Notes: generated by a model not told the origin, from the sequence alone. DNA of 64,000 nucleotides from Petroclostridium xylanilyticum (GCF_002252565.1 NZ_NPML01000019.1:186001-250000), one strand, 5' to 3'. Positions 35,843 to 44,518 are shown, counted from the stretch's first letter. Program-made: numbers and translations.

Positions 35843-36769
35843 TTACACCTTAACCAGATATTTTCTGACCTGCTCCAGCAGCCAGTTCAGGATAACGCTT
35901 CCGATTAAGATGATAACAATCAATATGATACCAATCACTGCAGCAGTTCCTGGGTCCATAAGTTGAACATAGTATTTTTCTATCAACACTCCCAGTACCG
36001 GGAAAGAAGGCGCTAAAATATAAGGGAATATAAATTCTTTCCACGCTTCTATAGAACGCAGTACTAAAACCGAAGAAATAGCCGGGACTAGCAATGGTAA
36101 TGTAATATAGAAAAAGTTCTTTACACTTCCAGAACCCATCGTCCTGGCAGCTTCATACTGGTCATTGTCAATAGACTGTAATCCTGCCAGGAGAATTAAC
36201 ATGGATATAGGAGTATCTCTCCATACCTTACCAAATATTGAAATGCCTATTGCAGTAAACTCATTGTTAATAAATGAAATTTCTTTATTCAGTACCTGTG
36301 GAAACCAAGAATACTCACCCATTAAAAGACTGGTTGCGTGCCCTCCTTTTGAAAAAAGGAGCAGTAGTGTTGCCGTGGTAACAATAGTAGGAATAGCCAG
36401 TGGAAGTAAAAAAATACTTCTGATAATCCCTCTTCCTTTAAACTGCCTGTTAATAAGCATAGCAAACAATAAACCTGATACTAGCTGAAGCGGTGTAGTG
36501 ATAAGTACAAATATAAATGTCCTTATCAAAGCATCCATAAATTCTGCACTATTAATAATATTCATATAATTGGAAAGGGTAGGCACCATGACTTCTTGCC
36601 CCCCAGTGAATTTTGTCAACGAAAGCTTAAGCAGAAAAAAAGCTATGATAATAAAAAATATTCCAATATAGGATACTGCCGGAAATATTGTCCAAAACAA
36701 AAATAGATTTTTCTTAAATATTCTAAAATATTTATTAAACTTACTTCTACTTTCAATAGCTCTCTCCAT
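35843..36769 (-). CDS. Sugar ABC transporter permease, MalF type
   Basis: A 308-residue permease with EAA loop EAARTMGSGSVK. The start at 36769 (MERAIESRS) has GAAAGGGG upstream. The frame is open to 36838, but that part overlaps the intercistronic hairpin and lacks a ribosome site. It follows the SBP at 36847 and precedes its MalG-type partner. Confidence 0.9.
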   Translation of the reverse strand: MERAIESRSKFNKYFRIFKKNLFLFWTIFPAVSYIGIFFIIIAFFLLKLSLTKFTGGQEVMVPTLSNYMNIINSAEFMDALIRTFIFVLITTPLQLVSGLLFAMLINRQFKGRGIIRSIFLLPLAIPTIVTTATLLLLFSKGGHATSLLMGEYSWFPQVLNKEISFINNEFTAIGISIFGKVWRDTPISMLILLAGLQSIDNDQYEAARTMGSGSVKNFFYITLPLLVPAISSVLVLRSIEAWKEFIFPYILAPSFPVLGVLIEKYYVQLMDPGTAAVIGIILIVIILIGSVILNWLLEQVRKYLVKV

Positions 36770-36802
36770 ATTTTTTCCCCTTTCGAGAGTTAAGAATACA
36801 TA

Positions 36803-36838
36803 GTGTTTGAGGGAAGTAAAAAAACTCCCCTCAAACAC
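36803..36838 (-). promoter_or_regulatory. Intercistronic stem-loop between SBP and malF-type gene
   Basis: GTGTTTGAGGG (36803-36813) and CCCTCAAACAC (36828-36838) form a perfect 11-bp stem. On the minus strand the second arm ends in an ACT-rich stretch rather than a U-tract, so it is an attenuator or RNA-stabilising loop. Confidence 0.65.
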
Positions 36839-36846
36839 TGCGTTGA

Positions 36847-38331
36847 TTATTTCAAAGCTTCTGCCGCCTTAGGTGCATAAGTCGAATCTAAAACTTTACC
36901 TATATCTTTATTATTATCTCCTACTACAATGTCATACCATGCTTCCAGATATAAATTGCTGATTGCCGGCCATTGTTGAACCTGAGGTGCGGGATACATT
37001 CCAGCTTTTGACTGTTTTGCTGCAACATCGAAAACTTCCTGCATCCATGGTTCCGAGAATGTTGTTTTTACATTTTCCATCATGTCTTTTCTAACCGGCA
37101 TCATACCAAAGGTTTCAACTTCTTTTTTATGGTTTTCTTTATTTGTAATCCATCTTGCCAGCTCGTAGGACAGTTTCATATCCGGGGAAGCTTTTGGAAT
37201 ACCCCACCACCATCCTGCCATCTGGGATGCATGCTCACCTTCTCTTACTGGTTTTCCATCTTTCATTTCCAGTGAAACACCTTTTGGCATAATAGCAACG
37301 CCCATATCATCAGGATTTGCCAAATATCCTGTCATTTCAGGATTGGTACCACCATGGATAAAGAAGGCATCTATCTGATGCATGAATGCCAGATATACTT
37401 TTCCTGCAGCCATGGCGTTCCATATTCCGCCACCGCTCCATGCTTCTTCCCACATTGCCGGATTGTAGAGGTTATTTTTCTTAAAGAATACTTCCCATCC
37501 AAACATATCTTTTACGAGTTGTGTATTCATCTTTAATACATCTTCAGGTTTCCCGCCCATTTGATATATTTTTGTGAGCATTTCCACAGTTGTTCCTTCA
37601 TACTTCTTAGCCCTGTGAGCTATTCTTGGTTCTTTTTTTCCATCGTATTCAGTATTTGCCCAATAGTAACCTACAACTGCTAAATCAAACCAATCCCACT
37701 CATTTGGGTCAGCTTCCAGTTTGTAATCAGCCGGAAGTCCTACACCATTTTCTTTCTTAAACATTTCGTTAATAGGCTCTTTCATTTTTTCCCAATTATC
37801 TACTGCATCTTTTACTTTGGACTTTAAGAATAACAGCGTATTAGTTTCCAACTTCCTTGGAATGTAATATACCTTACCGTCAATTGTAGCAAGTTCTAAT
37901 GACTGTTCGGTATATTCTTTTAAATCTTCTTTTACTTTATCTCCTGCTGCTTCTTCCAGGCTTGCCATTAAACCGTATTTCACAAGAGGGTTTAGCATCA
38001 TATGCGGTGTCTTTACAAGCCCTATTGTCTTTTTGTCTTTATCCAGCTCCAGGATATTTTTAAGGTCTGCTTCCTTTTCAAAAGTGTTTACAGTAATTTT
38101 TACACCATATTTTTTCTCAAAAGGTACGATGATATTTTCTCTAAACCATTTGTCCTGCATGTCCATCATTCGAATATAGATGGTCATTTGTTTTCCTTTA
38201 TATGCTTCATCAGCCTTTTGTTCCTTTGCGGGTTCTTGCTTTTTACCTTCCTGCTTTTGTGTAGCACATCCTGCTACTGTGACTAGCAAAATGCTCAGTG
38301 CACAAAGAAATGCAATTACCTTTTTAAACAT
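36847..38331 (-). CDS. Sugar ABC transporter substrate-binding lipoprotein
   Basis: A 494-residue family 1 solute-binding protein, larger than the other SBPs here. Lipobox TVAGC (C22) is followed by a Lys/Glu-rich linker. The mature part starts MTIYIRMMDMQDKW and contains a Trp-rich segment (AMWEEAWSGGGIWNAM) and AGWWWGIPKASPDM, aromatic features common in sugar sites. GGAGGAT precedes the ATG. It lies between the GH13_18 phosphorylase and the permeases in the LacI-controlled operon. Context suggests an alpha-glucosyl/mannosyl solute as ligand, which is inference. Confidence 0.9.
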   Translation of the reverse strand: MFKKVIAFLCALSILLVTVAGCATQKQEGKKQEPAKEQKADEAYKGKQMTIYIRMMDMQDKWFRENIIVPFEKKYGVKITVNTFEKEADLKNILELDKDKKTIGLVKTPHMMLNPLVKYGLMASLEEAAGDKVKEDLKEYTEQSLELATIDGKVYYIPRKLETNTLLFLKSKVKDAVDNWEKMKEPINEMFKKENGVGLPADYKLEADPNEWDWFDLAVVGYYWANTEYDGKKEPRIAHRAKKYEGTTVEMLTKIYQMGGKPEDVLKMNTQLVKDMFGWEVFFKKNNLYNPAMWEEAWSGGGIWNAMAAGKVYLAFMHQIDAFFIHGGTNPEMTGYLANPDDMGVAIMPKGVSLEMKDGKPVREGEHASQMAGWWWGIPKASPDMKLSYELARWITNKENHKKEVETFGMMPVRKDMMENVKTTFSEPWMQEVFDVAAKQSKAGMYPAPQVQQWPAISNLYLEAWYDIVVGDNNKDIGKVLDSTYAPKAAEALK

Positions 38332-38387
38332 AAATAATCCTCCTTTTTTGTGTTTGTTTTACCAAAAGTCCTTACTCTTGGCATATA

Positions 38388-38454
38388 TTAAAATCATAAA
38401 ACAATATTTTATAACAATATAAACAACTTATTATATATTGTTTTATGATTTTAA
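38388..38454. repeat. Perfect 20-bp inverted repeat between GH13_18 and SBP genes
   Basis: TTAAAATCATAAAACAATAT (38388-38407) is exactly complementary to 38435-38454, with a 27-base AT-rich loop. It could form a cruciform or RNA hairpin between two genes of the same operon. No U-tract follows the arm on the minus strand, so simple termination is doubtful. Confidence 0.6.
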
Positions 38455-38469
38455 ATGCATAGGGATTCA

Positions 38470-40224
38470 CTATACTTTTAGCCACATTACCTGGTAAGGT
38501 TCCAGCAATATATTTATCCCTTTTTGTGCATCCAGTTTAAAACTAGTTCCTGATATCACATCTACAACTTCATTTACATCTGTCAAAAGATAATCATTTA
38601 TATTAATTCTAACGTCTTTTTGAGAACCAGATACGTTATTAAGTGAAATAATACTTTCTTTTCCATCCGGTGATGTGCGTAACAGCGAAAATACCGACTG
38701 GTCAATATTTAAAACTTGCTGCTTTCCATTGGGGTGAAAAGCCTTTTGCTGCTTACGCTTTTTTATCAATTCTGAAAGTTGTGTATATACTTTAAACCGG
38801 ATAGATTGACTGTCCATCAACTCCTGCTCAATATCTTTCCTATTGAATTTCTGACGGTTTATACTCCTGTACCTTCCTGTTTCCTTTACACCTTCATAGT
38901 AATTTTGTGACCCCATGATACTGTGAATATATACTGCAGGAACACCTACCATAGAAAGTAAAATTGAATGAGCAGTAATAAATCTTTTAATCTTCACATC
39001 TTCAGCATCATCATGGTCTGATAGCGCATCAAAATAAGTAATATTTAATTCATATGGGCTTTGTGTCTCATCACTGTTGGTTTTATAGGAAACATATCCT
39101 CCATTTTGGGTAACCTTTTTAGTTAAATCATCTATTTCATCATCAGTTAAAATACCTTTTGCAGGCACCACACCTATACCATCGTGAGAAGCCAGAAAAT
39201 TGAAAAAAGTCGTCCTTTCAGTTAATGGCTCCAGCGAGCTTGCCCATTCAATAAGGTGTATTGCACTGCCGGTATGGAATGCATTTAAAACCAGGGGTGC
39301 CAGACTAAACTGGTATACCATCTGTGCTTCATTATACCCATTTCCAAAATAGGTGATGTTATCTTTATGCGGTACATTCGTTTCAGTAATTAATATTACT
39401 TCGGGATAAACAATGTCAAAGATATCCCTAAACAATTGGATTACCGTATGGGTCTGGGGCAAATGAATACAACTGGTCCCAATTTCTTTCCATAGATATC
39501 CAATTGCATCCAACCTGATTACCTTTGCTCCTTTGGATGCGTAGAATAACAGGATGTCAATAATTTCAATAAGTACATTGCCATTTTTATAATTTAAATC
39601 AATTTGGTCTTCACTAAAAGTAGTCCATAGGTACTTTTCTTCGCCGTTTTTCGAAAATTTAGTCAATAATGGCAAAGTTCTGGGTCTGGTGACTTTTGAT
39701 ACATCCGTATTTTTATCCATTTCAATGAAAAAATTGTCAAAATCCTTATCACCCTCTAGATATCTGCAAAACCATTCACTTTTTGAAGAGATATGATTAA
39801 TAACGGCATCAAACATCAGGTTAAACTGCTTACTAATTTCCTCAATATGCTCCCATTCTCCAAATTCCGGATTGACTTTAGCATAATCGCTAACAGAAAA
39901 GCCATCATCTGAGGTATAAGGATAAAATGGAAGTATATGGACAAAAGATATTACCCCTTTAAAATACTTATTTAGGAAATGTTCTAAAGTTTTTAACGGG
40001 GGGACGCCTTGCTCTTTCACCTGGTCTCCATAGGTTATTAAAAAGACATCCCGCTCATCCAGCCATAGTTCTTTATGAAAACGTTTTATTTTATCCTGCT
40101 GTTGCTTATTTTTATACCTATTAATCACTTCTATCAATTTGCAATAAAATTCTTGCGCTTCTTCTGTACCATATAAAAGCTGTAGTTTATGATATATTTT
40201 TTCTTCAAAACCTGTAATACTCAT
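38470..40224 (-). CDS. GH13_18 sugar phosphorylase, glucosylglycerate phosphorylase-like (YcjM group)
   Basis: A 584-residue cytoplasmic GH13 subfamily 18 enzyme. The nucleophile is D239 in VIRLDAIGYLWKE, the acid/base is E281 in LITETNVPHKDN, and FLASHDGIGV carries the third carboxylate. Segments LPFYPYTSDDGFSVSDY, LWTTFSEDQIDLNY and YFGNGYNEAQMVYQFSL closely follow E. coli YcjM as I recall it, rather than short sucrose phosphorylases. YcjM-type enzymes phosphorolyse 2-O-alpha-glucosylglycerate to glucose 1-phosphate and glycerate. The start at 40224 follows GAGGGG. It is the first gene of the operon, under a promoter that overlaps a LacI-type operator. Acceptor specificity needs assay. Confidence 0.88.
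   Translation of the reverse strand: MSITGFEEKIYHKLQLLYGTEEAQEFYCKLIEVINRYKNKQQQDKIKRFHKELWLDERDVFLITYGDQVKEQGVPPLKTLEHFLNKYFKGVISFVHILPFYPYTSDDGFSVSDYAKVNPEFGEWEHIEEISKQFNLMFDAVINHISSKSEWFCRYLEGDKDFDNFFIEMDKNTDVSKVTRPRTLPLLTKFSKNGEEKYLWTTFSEDQIDLNYKNGNVLIEIIDILLFYASKGAKVIRLDAIGYLWKEIGTSCIHLPQTHTVIQLFRDIFDIVYPEVILITETNVPHKDNITYFGNGYNEAQMVYQFSLAPLVLNAFHTGSAIHLIEWASSLEPLTERTTFFNFLASHDGIGVVPAKGILTDDEIDDLTKKVTQNGGYVSYKTNSDETQSPYELNITYFDALSDHDDAEDVKIKRFITAHSILLSMVGVPAVYIHSIMGSQNYYEGVKETGRYRSINRQKFNRKDIEQELMDSQSIRFKVYTQLSELIKKRKQQKAFHPNGKQQVLNIDQSVFSLLRTSPDGKESIISLNNVSGSQKDVRININDYLLTDVNEVVDVISGTSFKLDAQKGINILLEPYQVMWLKV
40078..40087. promoter_or_regulatory. AAAACGTTTT site inside the phosphorylase gene (possible auxiliary operator)
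   Basis: A perfect palindrome identical in core to the two sites in the intergenic region, about 140 bases inside the first gene. It could act as an auxiliary operator for looping by the LacI-type repressor. Chance occurrence in a coding region remains possible. Confidence 0.4.
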
Positions 40225-40336
40225 GCTTAAGCCCCTCACTCAAATATTTAGATGCATTTTTTCTTCTATTATCCTAATTGTAAATATTAATTAACTTTTT
40301 TACCTACAAAAAGTATAGTTATTTTTTACAATTCTC

Positions 40337-40365
40337 AGTATACCATTAAAAAAACGTTTTTTCAA
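40337..40365 (-). promoter_or_regulatory. Operon promoter with embedded LacI-type operator
   Basis: On the minus strand TTGAAA (40360-40365), a 17-base spacer and TATACT (40337-40342) form a sigma-A promoter for the phosphorylase operon. The spacer contains most of the palindrome AAAAAACGTTTTTT (40349-40362), which has the central CpG of LacI-family operators. A bound repressor would block RNA polymerase directly. Confidence 0.75.
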
Positions 40366-40448
40366 ATTATCCTTTTCCCATTCTCGCTTCATTATTTTGA
40401 GATTTCTTTGTTTTCTTAATTTTTTTGCAGTTTTTGTATAAAGTTTAT

Positions 40449-40458
40449 AAAACGTTTT
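40449..40458. promoter_or_regulatory. Second LacI-type operator upstream of the regulator gene
   Basis: AAAACGTTTT lies 98 bases from the promoter operator and about 40 bases ahead of the TATAAT (40490-40495) of the LacI gene. It may allow autoregulation or looping with the promoter site. Confidence 0.6.
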
Positions 40459-40527
40459 TTTAACTATTTATTTTTTTTTGTGCTTATTGTATAATAGACT
40501 TAAATCAATAATTAGAGGTGGAATAAA

Positions 40528-41586
40528 ATGAACGTTACAATAAAAGATGTTGCAAAGTTAGCCCAAGTATCTATTTCCACTGTTTCCAGGGTAATTAACG
40601 GCGCTCCGAATATAACGCCGGAAATCCGACAAAAAGTTGAAAAGGCTATTGCACAACTTAGATATAAACCTAACATCATCGCTCAAAGCCTCGGTTCTGG
40701 GAGGTTAAAAAACATTGCCGTAGTCCTTGCCCGTTCTTCACAGCTGGCTTTCGTTAATCCATATTTTACCATAATGTTCCAGGGGCTAGGTAGTGTTATT
40801 GAAAATTCTGATTACGAAGTGTTATTGACTTTGGCAGAAGATGAAAAGACGGAAGTTGATAAATGTATGTCCCTTATTGATGCCGGAAGTATACAAGGAG
40901 TGATTCTTCTTGGTTCACGTGTCTATGATAAGTTAATTAATAAATTGATAGAAATAAAATTTCCTTTTGTACTGATAGGTCGTGTCCTAAAAGATGCTAT
41001 CCCGGAAGGTGCACAGATTAACCACGTAGATACGGATAGTATCAACGATAGCATGGCAGCTGTATCCTATCTGATCAGCCAAGGACACAGACGAATTGGT
41101 TGTGTTCATGCTCCTTTGAAATATGTGGTAAGCCAGGATAGATATTCCGGCTATTGTATAGCTTTACGTCACGCTGAAATTCCTGTTGACGACAGCATTA
41201 TTGTAGATGGAGGATATTCGTGGCAGGACGCTGAAAAGGCAGCGAGAATAATATTGCAACAGAAAAATCCTCCTACAGCAATATTTGCAACAGATGACCT
41301 TAAAGCAATAGGTGTTATGAAAGCAGCATATAGTCTTGGATTAAAGGTCCCAGAAGATTTATCTATCATGGGACATAATGATTATGATTTTGCCCAGATG
41401 GTTGAGCCTCCTTTGTCTACTGTAAGAGTACCCATCTACGAACTTGGAAAGGTTGCTGCCGAAATTATGCTTGAACAAATCAAAAACCCCGGCCATCCTC
41501 CAAAACAAGTTATATTACCAACCCAACTGGTAATAAGAAATTCTATAATTAAAAAAGATAATAGCTGCACAATGAAAAAGCTCTGA
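40528..41586 (+). CDS. LacI-family transcriptional repressor
   Basis: A 352-residue regulator. The N-terminal helix-turn-helix and hinge (1-60) include TIKDVAKLAQVSISTVSRVI and the hinge LRYKPNIIAQSL. A periplasmic-binding-like sugar domain follows, ending with ILPTQLVIRNS. GAGGTGG precedes the ATG, and TATAAT at 40490-40495 is its likely -10 box. It is divergent from the phosphorylase operon, and AAAACGTTTT-type palindromes lie between them, so it should repress that operon until an inducing sugar binds. E. coli YcjW is a LacI-type regulator of the comparable cluster. The inducer is unknown. Confidence 0.92.
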   Translation: MNVTIKDVAKLAQVSISTVSRVINGAPNITPEIRQKVEKAIAQLRYKPNIIAQSLGSGRLKNIAVVLARSSQLAFVNPYFTIMFQGLGSVIENSDYEVLLTLAEDEKTEVDKCMSLIDAGSIQGVILLGSRVYDKLINKLIEIKFPFVLIGRVLKDAIPEGAQINHVDTDSINDSMAAVSYLISQGHRRIGCVHAPLKYVVSQDRYSGYCIALRHAEIPVDDSIIVDGGYSWQDAEKAARIILQQKNPPTAIFATDDLKAIGVMKAAYSLGLKVPEDLSIMGHNDYDFAQMVEPPLSTVRVPIYELGKVAAEIMLEQIKNPGHPPKQVILPTQLVIRNSIIKKDNSCTMKKL

Positions 41587-41612
41587 TAAATGTTATTTTT
41601 ATCAGAGCTCTT
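41575..41612 (+). terminator. Terminator of the LacI gene
   Basis: AAAAAGCTCTGATAAA pairs with TTTATCAGAGCTCTT around a short loop; the stop codon lies in the stem. A T-rich stretch (CCTTTTTG) follows on the plus strand. Confidence 0.65.
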
Positions 41613-41698
41613 AACCTTTTTGTTTTTGTTAAACTTCTAATTAAAATACTCATCTTAAAACTCTGCTACTATTTCTTTTCCTTCCAACCAATCAATTA

Positions 41699-42388
41699 CT
41701 ACTCTTCTTTTAATTTATATTTATTTTTGGGTCGCCCTATGTTTCCATATTCCGGTTCAACTACAACCTTTTGTTTTCTTTCCAGATAGTCCAAATATCT
41801 CCTGGCAGTAATTCTGGAAACACCTATTTTTTTTGCAATTTGGCTGGCGGTAAAGGTTTCTCCACGCATCTCCTCTATGCTTTCTAAGATTTTTTTATAT
41901 GTGTGCGGATTAAAACCCTTAATGTCTCTAATATCATCTTCCTCTGATACAGTTACTTTTTCATTTAAAATATATTTATCTATAACATCCTGTTCTACAC
42001 TAGTGATGTTTTCCAAATTATTTTTTCTATTTTTATATTGCAGCATTGCTTCTTTAAACCTGTCAAAGGTAAAGGGCTTTATCAGGTAATCTACTGCTCC
42101 ATAGCGAAAGGCTTCCTCTACAGTTTTCATACTTTTATCTGCCGTGATCAATATGACATCGCATTTTATGTCCTCCTTACGGATCCATTTTAATAGATCT
42201 ATTCCTCTTCCCTGAGGGAAAAAGACATCTAATAGTACCAAATCCGGCCTCCTTTTTAATATAGACTCTTTTGCCCTTTCGATGGAGTTAACACTATCAT
42301 GGACGGTATAACCTTCTATTTTTCTTAAAAACTTTTCATTGATTTCTCTTACCATTGGATCATCTTCTACAATTAAAACCTGGATCAC
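41699..42388 (-). CDS. DcuR/CitB-type response regulator
   Basis: A 229-residue response regulator. The receiver domain has the VEDDP acidic pair and phosphoacceptor D54 in LVLLDVFFP. The CitB-type helix-turn-helix region contains TASQIAKKIGVSRITARRYL and ends NKYKLKEE. I place the start at a GTG at 42388 with AAGGGGA seven bases upstream; the longer frame to 42469 overlaps the kinase gene. It starts one base after the kinase stop. CitB/DcuR regulators usually control carboxylate uptake. Here the neighbours are an FMN-binding lipoprotein and a type II NADH dehydrogenase, so a redox or electron-acceptor role is possible. Confidence 0.9.
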   Translation of the reverse strand: MIQVLIVEDDPMVREINEKFLRKIEGYTVHDSVNSIERAKESILKRRPDLVLLDVFFPQGRGIDLLKWIRKEDIKCDVILITADKSMKTVEEAFRYGAVDYLIKPFTFDRFKEAMLQYKNRKNNLENITSVEQDVIDKYILNEKVTVSEEDDIRDIKGFNPHTYKKILESIEEMRGETFTASQIAKKIGVSRITARRYLDYLERKQKVVVEPEYGNIGRPKNKYKLKEE

Positions 42389-42389
42389 T

Positions 42390-43964
42390 TTAACGTCCCC
42401 TTTCCATTGGTATAAAGATATCCCAGATTGTTCCGTTATCTTGTAAAAGTTTAATTGTTCCTCCTGCATTATCTACAATTTGCTTGACAATATTAAGTCC
42501 GTAACCCCTGCTTTTAGCTTTGGTAGTAAATCCTCTATCGAAAATCCTATCTTTGATCTCTTCACGGATACCGGGACCATTGTCTTCAACCCATATCCTT
42601 AAACCTTCATCATCTGAAATCAATTTAACAATAATCTTACCATTTTCAACTTTCACTAATTCATCTATAGCATTTTCAATTAAATTTCCAATCACCGAAC
42701 AAATTTCATCCACCGTAATATTTTCAGGAATTTTCGTTAAATTTGAGTTAGGATCCATCACCAAGTTAATCTTTGCTTCTATAGCTTTATTATATTTTGC
42801 CAGAAGAATCCCGGCTATATGTGCATTTCTTATTTTATAATTCAATATTCCCAAAATCTCTTGTCTTTGATTAGATATGTCTGAAATATATTTTATAGCT
42901 TTATCATATTCTCCCAGCTGGATCAACCCAGATATAGTATGAAGCTTATTCATAAATTCGTGGTTTTGTGCTCTCAAAGCCGATGTCAGTTTCTTTATAC
43001 CAGTTAACTCTTCTGCCATTTGCTTTACCTCGGTCAAATCCTGAAAACTAGATACTACCCCAATAATGTCCTTTTTATGATTTCTCAGCAAGGTATGACT
43101 ACATAACAAAGTTTTGCCGGGACTTATCCTGATTTCCTGATTATATACGGATTTTTGTGTTTTTAATGCATCCATAATGGAATCGGTATAATTAGAGTTG
43201 AAACTTGAGATATTTTTACCTATGTCATCGGACTCGAAGCCAAAAATTTTCCTGGCAGCTTTATTAAATAATATTATATCTCCCTTTTGATCTATTGCCA
43301 AAATACCATTTTTTAAACTCTGCAAAATGATGTCCCGCTGCCCTAAAAGCAATGCAATTTCCTTTGGTTCTAATCCAAATATGGTTTGTTTAATGTTAAA
43401 AGATAGTATTGCAGCCCCAATAACTCCAATTAACAGGCCTAAAACTAACGTCAGCTCAAAAATAAATATGTGAGACCTGATTTCTTCATACACTTTGTTG
43501 GTTAAAAGTCCTACTAAAACTGCCCCTACCTGCTTCCCATTATAATGGATAGGCGCAAAAGCCCTGATTGCAGAAATCAAAACATTTTTGTCCTTAGAGA
43601 CATAGGCTTCCCCTGTTTTTAGCACCCGCTCCTCTCCACCACTTATATATTTTTTCCCCAGGTCGTATTCAATAGGATATGAATATTTTATTCCATCCAT
43701 ATCCATAACAATGATGTATTGGAACCGGGTCTTGTGCTTGAAACTTTCTATAGTATTTTGAATAATCCTGTAGTCTTTTGTAGTGGCTAACGTTTCTTTA
43801 ATTGTATCCATGGCTGCAATGGTTACTGCTAAATCCATTGCATTATTTCCCATCTGGGTTTCAATTGTCTTTTCCAGCTGTTTATGGGTTAAAATTCCTA
43901 TTCCACCAATAACTATAACTAATATAATGGTCATAAATAAAGTTATCTTATATTGTAATTTCAA
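42390..43964 (-). CDS. DcuS/CitA-type sensor histidine kinase
   Basis: A 524-residue membrane kinase. TM1 lies near 8-26, followed by a small extracytoplasmic single-Cache domain (about 35-165) with YIIVMDMDGIKYSYP, and TM2 near 167-190. The CitA-family IFGLEPKEIA junction leads into a cytoplasmic PAS domain (about 210-310). The phosphoacceptor H335 lies in RAQNHEFMNKLHTISGL, and the HATPase domain has VEDNGPGI and SRGYGLNIVKQI. The TTG start at 43964 follows AGGTGGAGG. Relatives sense citrate, malate or C4-dicarboxylates. It follows the FMN lipoprotein gene by about 20 bases, so that gene is probably in the same transcript. Confidence 0.9.
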   Translation of the reverse strand: MKLQYKITLFMTIILVIVIGGIGILTHKQLEKTIETQMGNNAMDLAVTIAAMDTIKETLATTKDYRIIQNTIESFKHKTRFQYIIVMDMDGIKYSYPIEYDLGKKYISGGEERVLKTGEAYVSKDKNVLISAIRAFAPIHYNGKQVGAVLVGLLTNKVYEEIRSHIFIFELTLVLGLLIGVIGAAILSFNIKQTIFGLEPKEIALLLGQRDIILQSLKNGILAIDQKGDIILFNKAARKIFGFESDDIGKNISSFNSNYTDSIMDALKTQKSVYNQEIRISPGKTLLCSHTLLRNHKKDIIGVVSSFQDLTEVKQMAEELTGIKKLTSALRAQNHEFMNKLHTISGLIQLGEYDKAIKYISDISNQRQEILGILNYKIRNAHIAGILLAKYNKAIEAKINLVMDPNSNLTKIPENITVDEICSVIGNLIENAIDELVKVENGKIIVKLISDDEGLRIWVEDNGPGIREEIKDRIFDRGFTTKAKSRGYGLNIVKQIVDNAGGTIKLLQDNGTIWDIFIPMERGR

Positions 43965-43983
43965 TAACCTCCACCTCTTGTTG

Positions 43984-44337
43984 CTACTTTTCCTTTATCT
44001 TTGCCTTACTAAGTCCATCAGTAATGGCCTCTATAAGCCCTTTACTGGTATACGTTGCTCCCGCTACTACATCTACGTCTGCCCTATTGGCTTTAATAAC
44101 CCTTTTTGGAATTTTTTCGTATACTATTTTGCTAAGCTCAGGCATTTCGTACTCTTCTATGATCTTAATTTCTTTTATCCTGTATTGATCTGTGGTTATC
44201 ATTACTTTTATAGGTCCATGATGACCTTCCCCAACTCCTTCATAGCTTCCTGCCTGATAATGTATTCTTTTTGATGTACAAGCTGTTAGTCCAACTGTTA
44301 ATAATACGGTTAAAATCAAGATGGTCTTTCTTTTCAA
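43984..44337 (-). CDS. FMN-binding domain lipoprotein
   Basis: A 117-residue secreted lipoprotein. The signal peptide begins MKRKTILIL and the lipobox is GLTAC. The mature part is one FMN-binding domain with YEGVGEGHHGPIKVMI and the flavinylation-type motif DVVAGATYTSKG, whose Thr is the expected site of covalent FMN attachment by ApbE. I favour the TTG at 44337 (GGGTGG five bases upstream) over the GTG at 44346, which abuts its site. Such lipoproteins (for example Listeria PplA) pass electrons outside the membrane, often with an NDH-2. An NDH-2/DoxX gene lies directly upstream and a DcuS-like pair downstream. No ApbE is in the window. Confidence 0.85.
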   Translation of the reverse strand: MKRKTILILTVLLTVGLTACTSKRIHYQAGSYEGVGEGHHGPIKVMITTDQYRIKEIKIIEEYEMPELSKIVYEKIPKRVIKANRADVDVVAGATYTSKGLIEAITDGLSKAKIKEK

Positions 44338-44478
44338 GTACGCCACCCTTCCTCATTAACATAATGCAACAAGCCTTTACTTCAATATAATTAATATAAT
44401 ACTTTATTCATTATACCATTTTGACATTTTTCTGTCATTTTTATTTGCTATAATATTTTTTAAAATATCTGATAACAC

Positions 44479-44518
44479 AAAAAAGTCCTCTTAAAGTATC
44501 CTTTAAGAGGACTTTTTT
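44479..44518 (-). terminator. Rho-independent terminator after the NDH-2 gene
   Basis: AAAAAAGTCCTCTTAAAG and CTTTAAGAGGACTTTTTT form a perfect 18-bp stem with a 4-base loop and T-runs on both strands, 20 bases past the NDH-2 stop. Confidence 0.9.

Noticed and set aside
40078-40087. Catabolite-response element (cre) at TGAAAACGTTTTAT
   Set aside because: The right half departs from the cre consensus ending, and the core matches the two LacI-type sites nearby, so a local operator is the better reading.
43783-44274. Plus-strand ORF of 163 codons across the kinase and lipoprotein genes
   Set aside because: It spans two well-supported minus-strand genes and their gap, with no ribosome site or domain.
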